Part shown: one piece after another, positions 36,101-48,100 of the stretch
Position numbering within the stretch: the stretch's first letter is position 1
How the letters are laid out: every line of letters begins with the position of its first letter
Assembly (NCBI GenBank): GCA_018857735.1
Contig: JABMCL010001163.1
Coordinates: forward strand, 412,501-476,500
Direction of reading: 5' to 3'
Length of the DNA: 64,000 nt
From: Alviniconcha marisindica
Lineage: Eukaryota > Mollusca > Gastropoda > Provannidae
Program-made: the position numbers and the translations under genes
The notes under the pieces: model-generated
What the model saw: the letters and a program-made list of their open reading frames with translations, nothing else
Database searches by the model: none
Told to the model about the DNA's origin: nothing

Positions 36101-39100
36101 GTTGTGTTGTTGGTGTAAGGACTGGGTTGTGTTGTTGGTGTAAGGACTGTATTGTTGGTGTAAGGACTGGGTTGTGTTGTTGGTGTAAGGACTGGGTTGT
36201 TGGTGTAAGGACTGGGTTGTGTTGTTGGTGTAAGGACTGTGTTGTTGGTGTAAGGACTGGGTTGTGTTGTTGGTGTAAGGACTGTGTTGTTGGTGTAAGG
36301 ACTGGGTTGTGTTGTTGGTGTAAGGACTGTGTTGTTGTGTAAGGATGTGGTTGTGTTGTTGGTGTAAGGACTGTGTTGTGTTGTTGGTGTAAGGACTGTG
36401 TTGTGTTGTTGGTGTAAGGACTGTGTGTGTTGTTGTGTAAGGACTTGTGTTGTTGGTGTAAGGACTGTGGATTGTGTTGTTGGTGTAAGGACTGTGTTGT
36501 GTTGTGGTGTAAGGACTGTGTTGTGTTGTTGATGTAAGGATTGTGTTGTTGGTGTAAGGACTGTGTTGTGTTGTTGATGTAAGGACTGTGTTGTGTTGTT
36601 GGTGTAAGGACTGTGTGTGTTGTTGGTGTAAGGACTGTGTTGTGTTGTTGTGTAAGGACTTGTGGTTGTTGATGTAAGGACTTGTGTTGTTGGTGTAAGG
36701 ACTGTGTTGTGTTGTTGTGGTGTAAGGACTGTGTTGTGTTGTTGATGTAAGGACTGTGTTGTTTTGTTGGTGTAAGGACTGTGTTGTGTTGTTGATGTAA
36801 GGACTGTGTTGTTGGTGTAAGGACTGTGTTGTGTTGTTGGTGTAAGGACTGTGTGTTTGTGTTGTGTGTTGTGTTAAGGACTGTGTTGTGTTGTTGGATG
36901 TAAGGATTGTGTTGTTGGTGTAAGGACTGTGTTGTGTTGTTGAGTGTAAGGACTGTGTTGTGTTGTTGGTGTAAGGACTGTGTTGTGTTGTTGATGTAAG
37001 GACTGTGTTGTGTTGGTGTAAGGACTGTGTTGTGTTGTTGATGTAAGGACTGTGTTGTGTTGTTGATGTAAGGACTGTGTTGTGTTGTTGGTGTAAGAAC
37101 TGTGTTGTGTTGTTGGTGTAAGGACTGGGTTGTCGGTGTAAGGACTGGGTTGTGTTGTTGATGTAAGGATTGTGTTGTTGATGTAAGGACTGTGTTGTTG
37201 GTGTAAGGACTGGGTTGTGTTGTTGATGTAAGGATTGTGTTGTTGGTGTAAGGACTGTGTGTTGTTGATGTAAGGACTGTGTGTTATGTTGTTGATGTAA
37301 GGACTGTGTGTTGTGTCGTTGGTGTAAAGACTGTGTGTTGTGTTGTAAGGACTGTGTTGTGTTGTTGTAAGGACTGTGTTGTTGGTGTAAGGACTGTGTT
37401 GTGTTAATGTAAGGACTGTGTTGTTTGTGTAAGGACTGTGTGTTGTGTTGTAAGGACTGTGTTGTTTGTGTAAGGACTGTGTGTTGTGTTGTAAGGACTG
37501 TGTTGTTTGTGTAAGAACTGTTGCTGGTGTAATAGACAAAGAGGGGGCAGTGCAGAACACTTGCACACAAGCACTGTTTGTTTCCAACATAGATGAGGAC
37601 TGCGTGTTGCAAATACAGAGTAGGACTGTGTGCTTCTGTTGTAAACAACAAAGGTTTATATTGCCGATGTATGTTTGTATGTTGCTGTGTTATTTATGTA
37701 AAAGTGAACTTGATGTAGACAAAAGGTACGCTGTTGGTGAGGATAAGGACTGATTCTTGTTGGTAGACTGTGTTGTGACTGGGCGTAAAACACCAATTTA
37801 CTTGCTAGACTGTGTTGCAAACAAGGACTGTTTGTTTTGGATTCCTGTTGCTCTGTTTCCATATTACATATGCAAGGCCCTCATACCCTGGCGTTATTGT
37901 CGCTATGCAGGAAGCCCAGCAACTGTTTTGGATGCGCCAGTGCAGCGGTGGAACACTGCATCACTCTGCTGCGCGCCCTCGTCACCAACCCCAACATGAG
38001 GCAGATCCTCTGCAGTCAGGTATGTGCTTGCAGTTGTGTTGGTCCATTTTTTTGTTGTTGCCTCCTGGCGTCTTCGCTGCAGCAGGTCAGGTACTTCGCT
38101 CAAATTCCCTCTTAGGCCAGGTTGTTTTTAAATCTGCCATTATGTTGACTCCTCTCCGTCCTTGCGTATGACCACCCTCTGTCCTTGTGTTGACCAGGAC
38201 ATGACCACTGTCTGTGCTTGTGTTGACCAGGGGATGACCCTGTCTGTCCTTGTCTTGACCAGGAGATGACCCCTTTCTGTCCTTGTGTTGTCCAGGAGAT
38301 GACGCCGCACTGTCCTTATGTTGGCCAGCAGATGACCCCTTGCTGTCCTTGTGTTGGCCAGGAGATGACCTCTCTCCTTGTATTGACCAGGAGATGACCG
38401 CTCTGTCCTTGTGCGTTGGCCAGCAGATGACCTCTTTGTCCTTGTGTTGATCAGGGGATGACCTGTCTGTCCTTGTGTTAATCTCTGTCCTTGTTTTGAT
38501 CAGGGGATGATCCAGCAACTGATCGACTACAACTTGCGCCATGGGGCCCTATCTGTCAGGCTGGAGGTTCGATCCCTGCTCTGTCTGCTCACCCGAGACA
38601 ACCGCCGTGCCACGGAGGAGATGAACAACCTCATCATGACTCGCATCACTGCGGCTGTGAAGGGGCATCAGTCCAATCCAGATATGGTCAGTTTCCGTCT
38701 GCCAGCCTGTGTGCGTGCGTGGTGCATGTGCGTAGTCGTCAGTGCAGTCTTTTTCAAGTCTGATCCATGCTGTGAGAAAAAAGGGAAAGAAGAGAATGAT
38801 GGTGTGTGCATCTGTGTGTGTTTGTGTGTGTGTATGTGTGAGCGTGCACACATATACGTGTGTGTGGTTGAGAGTGCAGTGTTTGCAAACTCTGATCCAC
38901 GCAGTGAGAAAGAAGGGGACGGAAGAGGGCGATGGTGTGTGATGGAACGTGGAAATAATGTCAGCACTTGTTCCGTTGGTTGACTGACAGCCTGTGTTTG
39001 TGCAGGCCTCCTCGGTACGTCACGAGGTCATGCTTCTGGCCAGCTCCCTGCAACAGGAGGATGCATGCTGGGAACAACGTGTCAGATGCGGTAAGATGTT

Positions 39101-42100
39101 CATTGGATTAAACTAGTTTCATGCCAAGTTGTCTCCGAAGCGATCCTGGCAGGGACCAAGATCCTGGAACTGGGGGAAGAGGGAGACTATGTCTAACATT
39201 ACGCTGTCACCACCAGAATGACTCGTGCATTAATATGGGCAGCGATGAGAGCCATTATAATGTTGCAGTACTTGTGAGGGGCAAAGTCACAAAGGCGGTG
39301 TCCATAAACCATAACATTAATGCGTAAGATAGAAACCTTTGTGTCTGTATTGGGAGGGAGGAGGAGGCTATACTTGTGTGTGTGTGTGTGTGTGAAGCTG
39401 TACATGTGTGTGTGTGTGTGTGAAAGAGTACATGTGTGTGTGTGCATGTGGGAAGCTGTACATGTGTGTTTGTGTGTGTGAGAGTATACATTTGTGTTTA
39501 TGTGATGCTGTGCATGTGTTTGTGAGGCTGTTCAGGCATGTTTGCGCTTGTGAGGTTGCACATGTGTGTGTGTGTGTGAGTGTGTGGATATATCTGTGTA
39601 TATGAGTTTGTTCAGAAGGTACTGCAGCTCCACCCAGCTCCTAGTGTTTTGGATGTAGACGTGTACTTGCTGTGTGTTTTGCTCAGTGATGCAACTGTTC
39701 CTGATGGGGATGTAGACCTGTACTCGTGGTGTGACCTGTACTTGCTGTGTGTTTTGCTCAGTGATGCGACTGTTCCTGATGGGGATGCACATGCGCAGTC
39801 CCATCATCATGGAGAGCATCACGCTGCCCTGTCTGCGTATCCTGCAGGGACTCATCAAGCAGGACCTGGTCACCTTCCTGGGCAAGAAGAGGGTCAGTGA
39901 CTGCCTTGCTCTCTCCCCCCCCCACACCCCCCTTCTTCCCCCTCCACCTCCCCCCCCCCATCATTGGTGGGAGTTGCCACAAGTATCATTTTTTTGTCGT
40001 GACAAAAGTTTTGTCACGACAAACACGTGTTTGTCGAGACAAAACACATCTTTTGTCGTGACAAAAATATGCTTGTTTGTTGTGACAAAATTAGGTTTGG
40101 CGTGACAAACAGGTATTTGTTGCAAACACGACAAAAGTTTTGTTGCAACAAGCATACTTTTGTTGCGACAAATACATATTTGTCGTGACAAAACGTGTGT
40201 TTTGTCGCAACAAAAGTAGACTAAAATGATACTTGTGGCAGCTCCCGCCAATGATACTTACCTGCCCTGTTCTCTCTGGCTCCTCCTCTGCCTTCTTCTC
40301 GCCTTTCTTCTTCTTCCTCCTCTTTGCCCACAAATGGGGATTCATGCCCACAACTTCATGTCCCAGTTCCATTTTCCCAGTGTTGTAAGCCCAAAGTAGC
40401 GTAGGGCAGACATGGAACTTAACAGCCCTTCTGCTGAGAACCAAGAGTTGCTAAAGTTCTCCCTTTAAGGACTGGCGCAGCCGGTCAGAGAATAGCCATG
40501 CATGCTTTGCCCACTGCCAGACTTTCTTCATTTCTGATTTCCTGGTCTGTTCAGTTTCATTTTTTTAAATCTCCAGGTCCTCTCCCTGCTTTTTGATTGC
40601 ATTTTTGGCATCTGACACAGTCTTTCAAGGGGGCCCACAGAATAAAATAGGTCACCCTGCTCATTGGCAGAATATATAATACAGGCTCCAAGATGTGTTA
40701 TTGTGTATCATAATTGTGAATCAGACATATACACTTGTGATTTGATCAGTTGTGGTTTGGTCCTGTGCTGAAAATGTCCCAAAGAATTTGTCTTAAAGTG
40801 CTTTTGTCAGTTGTAAATAAGTGGAACAGAAGTATTGAGATGTACTTGTTACTGACTGTTTTGACTTGGGTGTGTTTGCTGTTGCTTTTGTTTGTGCTTA
40901 GAACTGTGAGGCAGCTTTTTGCTTGTGATGGGGTGATTTGTGTTTGGATCTAGTGTAGAATAATTATGAACATGTGATTCATCCTGAGGTGACCCGTTGA
41001 AATTGACAGGACGTAAAAATCCAAAATCTAACTAACTAACCAGAGTCGTATTGTAATGGACGGATGTATGCTGTTCTGAATAAAAGCCCCACAATGATGT
41101 GCTTGGCAAAACAAACAAAAAACAACAACTAACTAACCAGTGTCTTCATGTCTTAATGGATTGACTAAATGAGACCACTGTGTCAGTGTTGACCTTCACA
41201 TTGACCTTTACGCTCGCAGGAGGAGTTTGACCCTGTGGAAGGTCAGACGGCTCGGTTCCACATGGATGTGCGCCGCTGGCTGGAGGGAGACTCAGACTAC
41301 GCCTTTGCCAACTGGAAGAAACGTCTGCCCACCAAAGGTACAGCCGCCAGAAGTCTGTGTAGTAGTCTGGCTTGCTAAGGATGGGGCTGGGAGTTAGGTG
41401 GGGAATAGGGGTGGTGGGAAATAGGAAGGCTGGAGTGGGGGATAGGGGGTGGAGTTGGGGAGGAAGTGGGGGTGGAGTTGGGGGTGGGGTGGGGTGGGGG
41501 GGTCATTTTCTGATTGGCTGAACTGTTTGAGGGATCAGCAGCCTTTAATCCTATTTTGTGTACAGAAACAGTTCTTATCATCAGAGTCCAGCTGTTTTGT
41601 GTCCAGTATCAAACAGTGTTTGGTGTGTGGTCAGTGAGTCCAGCTGTTTTGTGTCCAGTATTAAGCAGTGTTTGGTGTGTGGTCAGTGAGTCCAGTATAT
41701 CAAACAGTGTTTGGTGTGTGATCAATGAGTCCAGTGTATCAAACAGTGTTTGGTGTGTGGTCAGTGAGTCCAGCTGTTTTGTGTCCAGTATCAAACAGTG
41801 TTTGTTGTGTGTGCTGAGGGAGTCCAGTGTGTCAAACAATGTTTGGTGTGTGGTCAGTGAGTCCAGTGTATCAGTGTTTAGTGTGTGGTCAGTAAGTCCA
41901 GTGTGTCAAACAGTGTTTGTTGTGTGTGCTCAGGAAGTCCAGTGTATCCAACAGTGTTTGGTGTGTGGTCAGTAAGTCCAGTGTATCCAACAGTGTTTGG
42001 TGTGTGGTCAGTGAGTCCAGTGTATCAGTGTTTGGTGTGTGGTCAGTGAGTCCAGTGTATCAGTGTTGGTTGTGTGGTCAGTGTATCAGTGTTTGGTGTG

Positions 42101-45100
42101 TGGTCAGGGAGTCCAGCGGATGAGGAGAAGAGCCGGGAGAGGAAGGAGGTGCGTGCGCGCTACCTGATGGAGAAGTACGTTGGGCGCTGGCGACAGAGGA
42201 TGTGGCGCACGCCAGAACAGACGGTGCGCCTGACGCAGACCACCTGGCTACACACCGCCATCTTCTCCCCGTCCTCACGCTCTGCCAGGCAGACTGCCTG
42301 CAGCGTGGTGGAGTCCATCTCGCAGGTGGCGTCTCACCGCAAGGAGGTCATCGACATGCTCACTGGGTCAGTAGCACTTTACTGAAGTCGTAAGTGTATG
42401 TAGCCTGTACTATGGCTTTTTACAGGTGGCGTCTTGCTGCAAGGTCATCAACGTGCTCACAGGGTCATTAGCAATTACTGAAGTAGTCAAGTGTAGCCTG
42501 TACTGTTGCTTCCTTTCAGTGTGGTCAGGTCTATTTCGCAGATGGCATCGCGCTGTGAGGAGGTCATTGACATGCTCGCAGGGTCAGTAGCACTGACTGA
42601 AGTAGAAGTAGTAAAGTGTGGCTTTATTATTGCAGCATGGTCAGGTCTGTTTCACAGGTGGCGTCTCACTGCAAGGCATCGAGCTTACTGAAATAGTAAA
42701 GTGTAGTCTGTATTCAATGCAACATTCAGTATCAACAGGTGAGAGTGTGTGTGTGTGTGCAGGTCCTACAGCAGGTGGGATGTCAACAGGCATGTGGATG
42801 TGTGTAAAGCAGGTGTGTTGTCAACAGGCATTTGTATATGTGTGCAGATGCCTGGAGCAGGTGGGACGCAGCGGCGAGTGTGCCAACGAGTTCCTGGCTC
42901 TGTACAAGCGTCTGATTGCACCTGCACACTGGAAGGTCTACCTGGCTGTTAAAGGCGTTCTGCAGCGTCTGGGCACTCTCATCACCCAGGTAAGGGGCTC
43001 GTCTACCTGGTTGTCAAGGGTGTGCTGCCACATCTGGGCACTCTCATTACCCAGGTAAGGGGCTCATCTACCTGGTTGTCATGGGCATGCTGCAACGTCT
43101 GGGCATTCTCATTACCCAGGTAAGGGGCTCAGCTACCTGGTTGTCCAGGGATCACTTCAGCTTCTGAACACTCTCATCATCTAGGTATAAAAAGTGTTAG
43201 GCACAGACATGAGCACAGTTGGGAAGCTGGGAGTGTGAGCGACCTGTGCGCAGACACATTGCTCACTGTTAAAGTTGCCTTCCCCCAAGATGTAGATGTA
43301 ACAGAAAAATGGGGGTGAAAAAAATAATCTGAAACAAGAATGTCTGCTAGCATTCTAAAACACGACCCAACCACATCAAAGGTTAAAAAGAACGCTGTTT
43401 ATTAGGACAAAACACAGCATGCTAGAAAAAAGTGGAATAATACATATCTGTCTTCACAAAGACCACATCTAGATAAGTAATGGCATGTCTTTGGAAAGAC
43501 CACATCTGATAAGTAATGTCGTGTCTTTTTCTTCTTTGTTTCAATTATTATGACTTTCTATTTCCCTACCCCCCCATTCAGCACACTGAGCATTCAAGTT
43601 AATGGAATCATGCGCAATAATGGTGGACATCATCATCATCATCATCAGTGTCTTTACAAAGGCCACATCTGGATAAGTAATATGTCTGTACAAAGATCAT
43701 GTCAGGGTTTGTACCACATCTGGATCAGTAATATGTCTGTACAAAGACCATGTCAGGGTTTGTAACGCTGTGTCTTTACAAAGACCATTTAGGATGAGTG
43801 TTGCCCTGTTGGCGTCAACTCCCAGCAGCACTCTCTGGTCACTGAGATTGGCATTGTGTGGAACAGGAGGTGGAGCACTTGCAGCATCTGGAGGAGACGA
43901 CGCTGAGCTCCGACCTGGCCCAGGGCTATGCCCTGAAGGCGCTGACGGAGCTGCTCTGGCTGTTCGTGGAGCATGACAGGATCAAGAGCTTCTACAAGAC
44001 CAAGCTGGTGGGCTTCATCCTCAACGGCTACCTCTCCCTGCGCAAGCTGGTGGTGCAGAGGACCAAACTGATCGACGAGACGCAGGAGAGGCTGCTGGAA
44101 CTGCTGGAGGAACTCACCACAGGTAGGTCTTGTGTGTTTTGTGGGAAGGAGGTATAGGTTTGGGTTGGGGAGGGGGGGGGGGTGTATACAGAGGATGAAG
44201 CTGATTGATGAAACACAGGAGAGGCTGCTGGAGGAACTCACCACAGGTAGGTCTTGCTGGGTGGTGAAACATAGGAGAGACTGCTGGAGGAACTCACCAC
44301 AGGTAGGTCATGTGTGTTTTGAGGATAGGATGAAGGAGGTATAGGTTGTTTTTTTTGTTTGGGGGGGGGGGGGGGGTGCAGAGGACCAAGCTGGTTGATG
44401 ACACACAGGAGAGGCTGCTGGAACAGCTGGAGGAACTCACCACAGGTAGGCCTTGTGTGTTTTGGGGAATGGGTGGGGGATGCAGACGACCAAGCTGGTT
44501 GCTGCTGGAGGAACTCACCATAGGGAGGTCTTCTTGTGTGTTTTGTGGGAAGGAGGTATAAATTTGGGTTGGATGGGGGTGGGGGCGTACACAATGCTGG
44601 TTGGTGAAACTTAGGAGAGGCTCTTGGAACTGCTGGAGGAACTCACCACAAGTAGGTTGTGTTGTGTGTGTGTTTGGGGGGCCAGGGGGTGGGGTAGACA
44701 GTACAGATTTGGGTATTGGGGGGGTGTGGTGGTTTCAAAGGACCAAGCTGATCGACAAAACACAGGTTGCTGGAACTGGAGGAACTCATCACAAGTAGGT
44801 CCATTTTCAGTGTGTGTGTGTTAGAGAATACACACAGGATTTCTCTGTGGTCAGCTCTGTTTGCGGTGTTGTGTTGCAGGGACAGAGTCAGAGACGGAGT
44901 TCATGTTGGTGTGTGTTAGAGAATGCACACAGGATTTCCCTGTGGTCAGCTCTGTTTGCGGTCTTGTGTTGCAGGAACGGAGTCAGAGACAACAGAGTTC
45001 ATGTCAGTGTGTGTCCAGACAGTGCAGAAGTACCCGCTGGATGACTACCGCTCACCTGTCTTCATATTTGAACGCCTCTGCAGCATCATCTACCCGGTAT

Positions 45101-48100
45101 GACGTTACCTCTTATAGACAGAAGAGGTGTGGGGTGGGGGAGGGGGGGCCTTCATAGGTGGTCATTTTGTGGTGTATGTTGATCTTCATTAGTTTAGATG
45201 TTGCTGGTTTTATTTTATTGTCTGTCAGGCCATCAGTTCACTGGCCTACTAGCTAAACCATTCTGACTGCTATGTACCAGCACACCAGTCATTAATCTAC
45301 CAGCCAGACCATCTGACTGTTATGACAGATTATTGGCTTTTGCCTCTAGATCACTGACATTTATGACATATCTTTGACTTAGCCACCTGATCACTCTGAC
45401 GTTCCTTACAGATCTTTGTCTTACCCACTAGATTACTATGACCTTTATGACAGATCACTCTGACCATTATGACAGATCATCAACCTACCCACCAGATCAC
45501 TCTGACCTTTATGATTGAGATCATTGACTTACTACCATGTCACTCTAACCCTTGTCACAGGACCACTGACCTACCCACCAGATTGACCTGGCCTTTATGA
45601 CAGACCACTGACCTTCCCATCAGATCGATCTGACCTTTATGACAAATCATTGACCTACCCACCAGATTAATCTGACTTTTATGACAGCACACTGACCTAC
45701 CCACCAGATCAGTCTGATATGTACGTCAGATCACTGACCTACCCAACAGACCAATCCAGTCTCCATGTCAGATCATTGGCCTGCCCATCAGGTGACCTCT
45801 GTGACAGGATCTCATTGGCCTACCCACCAGATCACTCATACTGCATGTAGCTAAGTGATTTGCGTTGTTGTTTTTAGGAGGAGAATGATGTGGGCGAGTT
45901 CTTCATGATCCTGGAGAAAGATCCGCAGCAGGAGGACTTCCTGCAGGGGAGAATGCTGGGTAATCCCTACAGCTCCAACGAACCGGGGCTCGGCCCACTC
46001 ATGCGTGACATCAAGAACAAGATTTGTCAAGGTGAGTTGAGAAAACGAAAAAGGAAGTTTATTGTGAAAGGGATAAAGTTGTACCGTGATTTCTTGAAGA
46101 GTTGAGGCTTTCTTGGTTAACAGCTGAAGAGACAGGACGTAGATCTCGACAGATACCTTTCTGCAGTTTTTGCTGACTGTGTCTGGAAAGGGAGGCTTAG
46201 GTTCTAAGGGCAACAGAGCAATGGTGTGCAGGAAAAGAAAGATACTGGGGTCAGCCTCAGGAGGATGTTTGGGATTTTGGATGAAGTTTCAGTGTGTGAC
46301 TCTAGGTGTTCACCATCCTTTATTCTGTGTAAGCTGGCAACAGTATGGGCTGCCTCCACCTGTGTGACTTGAGCAGAGTTTTGGCATTGTAATGATGTCG
46401 GCGTTTTTACCATGATTAAGATGATGTGTTTCATGTGTTGGGTCTGTGTTTTACTGGTAAAGGTGTTCATTCAGTAGTCATGTATGTGGCACTTATATAA
46501 TACTAATGTTTGGGTGCACCTTTACATGTATTTAGCAGTGATGAGGTGTTAGCTGGGCTGTGTGGGTGTAGGGGTGTGGGGGGGTGTGTGGCTGGGATGA
46601 GGTGTTTGCTGGGCTGTGTGTGTGGCTGTGATGAGGTGTTTGCTGGGCTGTGTGTGTGGGGGGTGTGTGTGGGGGTGTGTGGCTGGGATGAGGTGTTTGC
46701 TGGGCTGTGGGTGGGGGTGTGTGGGGGTGTGTGGCTGGGATGAGGTGTTTGCTGGGCTGTGTGTGCGTGGCTGTGATGAGGTGTTAGCTGGGTTGTGTGT
46801 GTGTGGGGGTGTGTGTGGCTGGGATGAGGTGTTTGCTGGGCTGTGTGTGTGTGGCTGTGATGAGGTGTTTGCTGGGCTGTGTTGTGTGGCAGTGTGAGGT
46901 GTTTACTGGGCTGTGTTTGTGTGTGTGGCAGTGATGAGGTGTTTACTGGGCTGTGTGTGTGGCAGTGATGAGGTGTTTACTGGGCTGTGTTGTGTGGCAG
47001 TGGTGAGGTGTTTACTGGGCTGTGTTGTGTGGCAGTGGTGAGGTGTTTACTGGGCTGTGTTGTGTGGCAGTGATGAGGTGTTTACTGGGCTGTGTTGTGT
47101 GGCAGTGATGAGGTGTTTACTGGGCTGTGTTGTGTGGCAGTGATGTGTTTTACTGGGCTGTGTTGTGTGGCAGTGATGTGTTTACTGGGCTGTGTTGTGT
47201 GGCAGTGATGAGGTGTTTACTGGGCTGTGTTGTGTGGCAGTGATGAGGTGTTTACTGGGCTGTGTTGTGTGGCAGTGATGAGGTGTTTACTGGGCTGTGT
47301 TGTGTGGCAGTGATGTGTTTACTGGGCTGTGTTGTGTGGCAGTGATGTGTTTACTGGGCTGTGTTGTGTGGCAGTGATGTGTTTACTGGGCTGTGTTGTG
47401 TGGCAGTGATGAGGTGTTTACTGGGCTGTGTTGTGTGCAGATTGTGAACTGGTGGCCCTTCTGGAGGACGACACAGGGATGGAGGTAGGTCTTGCTTTTT
47501 CAGTTCCCCCCTTCCTGCAATGACAGTGGAGAGTGAAGGCTGACCAGCGCAGGTTTAGCCAGGCGCCAGTGTAAAGCTGTCCTTGTAAAAACCAATGAGA
47601 CGCTGTCATGCAGAGTTAAAACCCGGAACAGTGTTGTCCTTTTTTTGTGGTCCATTTCTCGGAGTGTCCATTATGAGCTGAGTGAAAACAGACCCAAGCT
47701 ATGGATGGATGCCTGGGATGTGTGTGAACCTGTTGTCCTGTTTTGGACCATTTGGGTTTTGTGGTCATGGGTTGGTGTGGACAGTTAAAATCCACTGTGT
47801 TGACCCTTCAGCTATGGAAACTAGATTGTATCAACATGCATCATCAGTTAACCATTTCTGTTAACGCATGTCATCAGTTACCCAGTTTAACAACACGTCA
47901 TCTTGTAGTTACCCATTGTATGAACACATGTCATCAGTTACCCATGGTATCAACACCTGTCATCAGTTACCCATTGTATGAACATATGTCATCAGTTACC
48001 CAGTGTATCAACTCATGTCATCAGTTACCCGGTGTATCAACTCATGTCGTCAGTTACCCAATGTATCAACATGTGTCATCAGTTACCCAGTGTATCTACT

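Noticed and set aside
36065..37651. 528-codon minus-strand ORF rich in Gln, Thr, Ser and His
   Set aside because: It is the reverse reading of the intron 28 minisatellite. It has no domain, codon bias or independent gene context, and stop-free units give long ORFs by chance.
40256..41219. Small gene in the least repetitive intron segment
   Set aside because: The ORF of about 67 codons at 40750 has no similarity I recognise, is AT-rich unlike the exons, and contains no splice-compatible UBR4 match.
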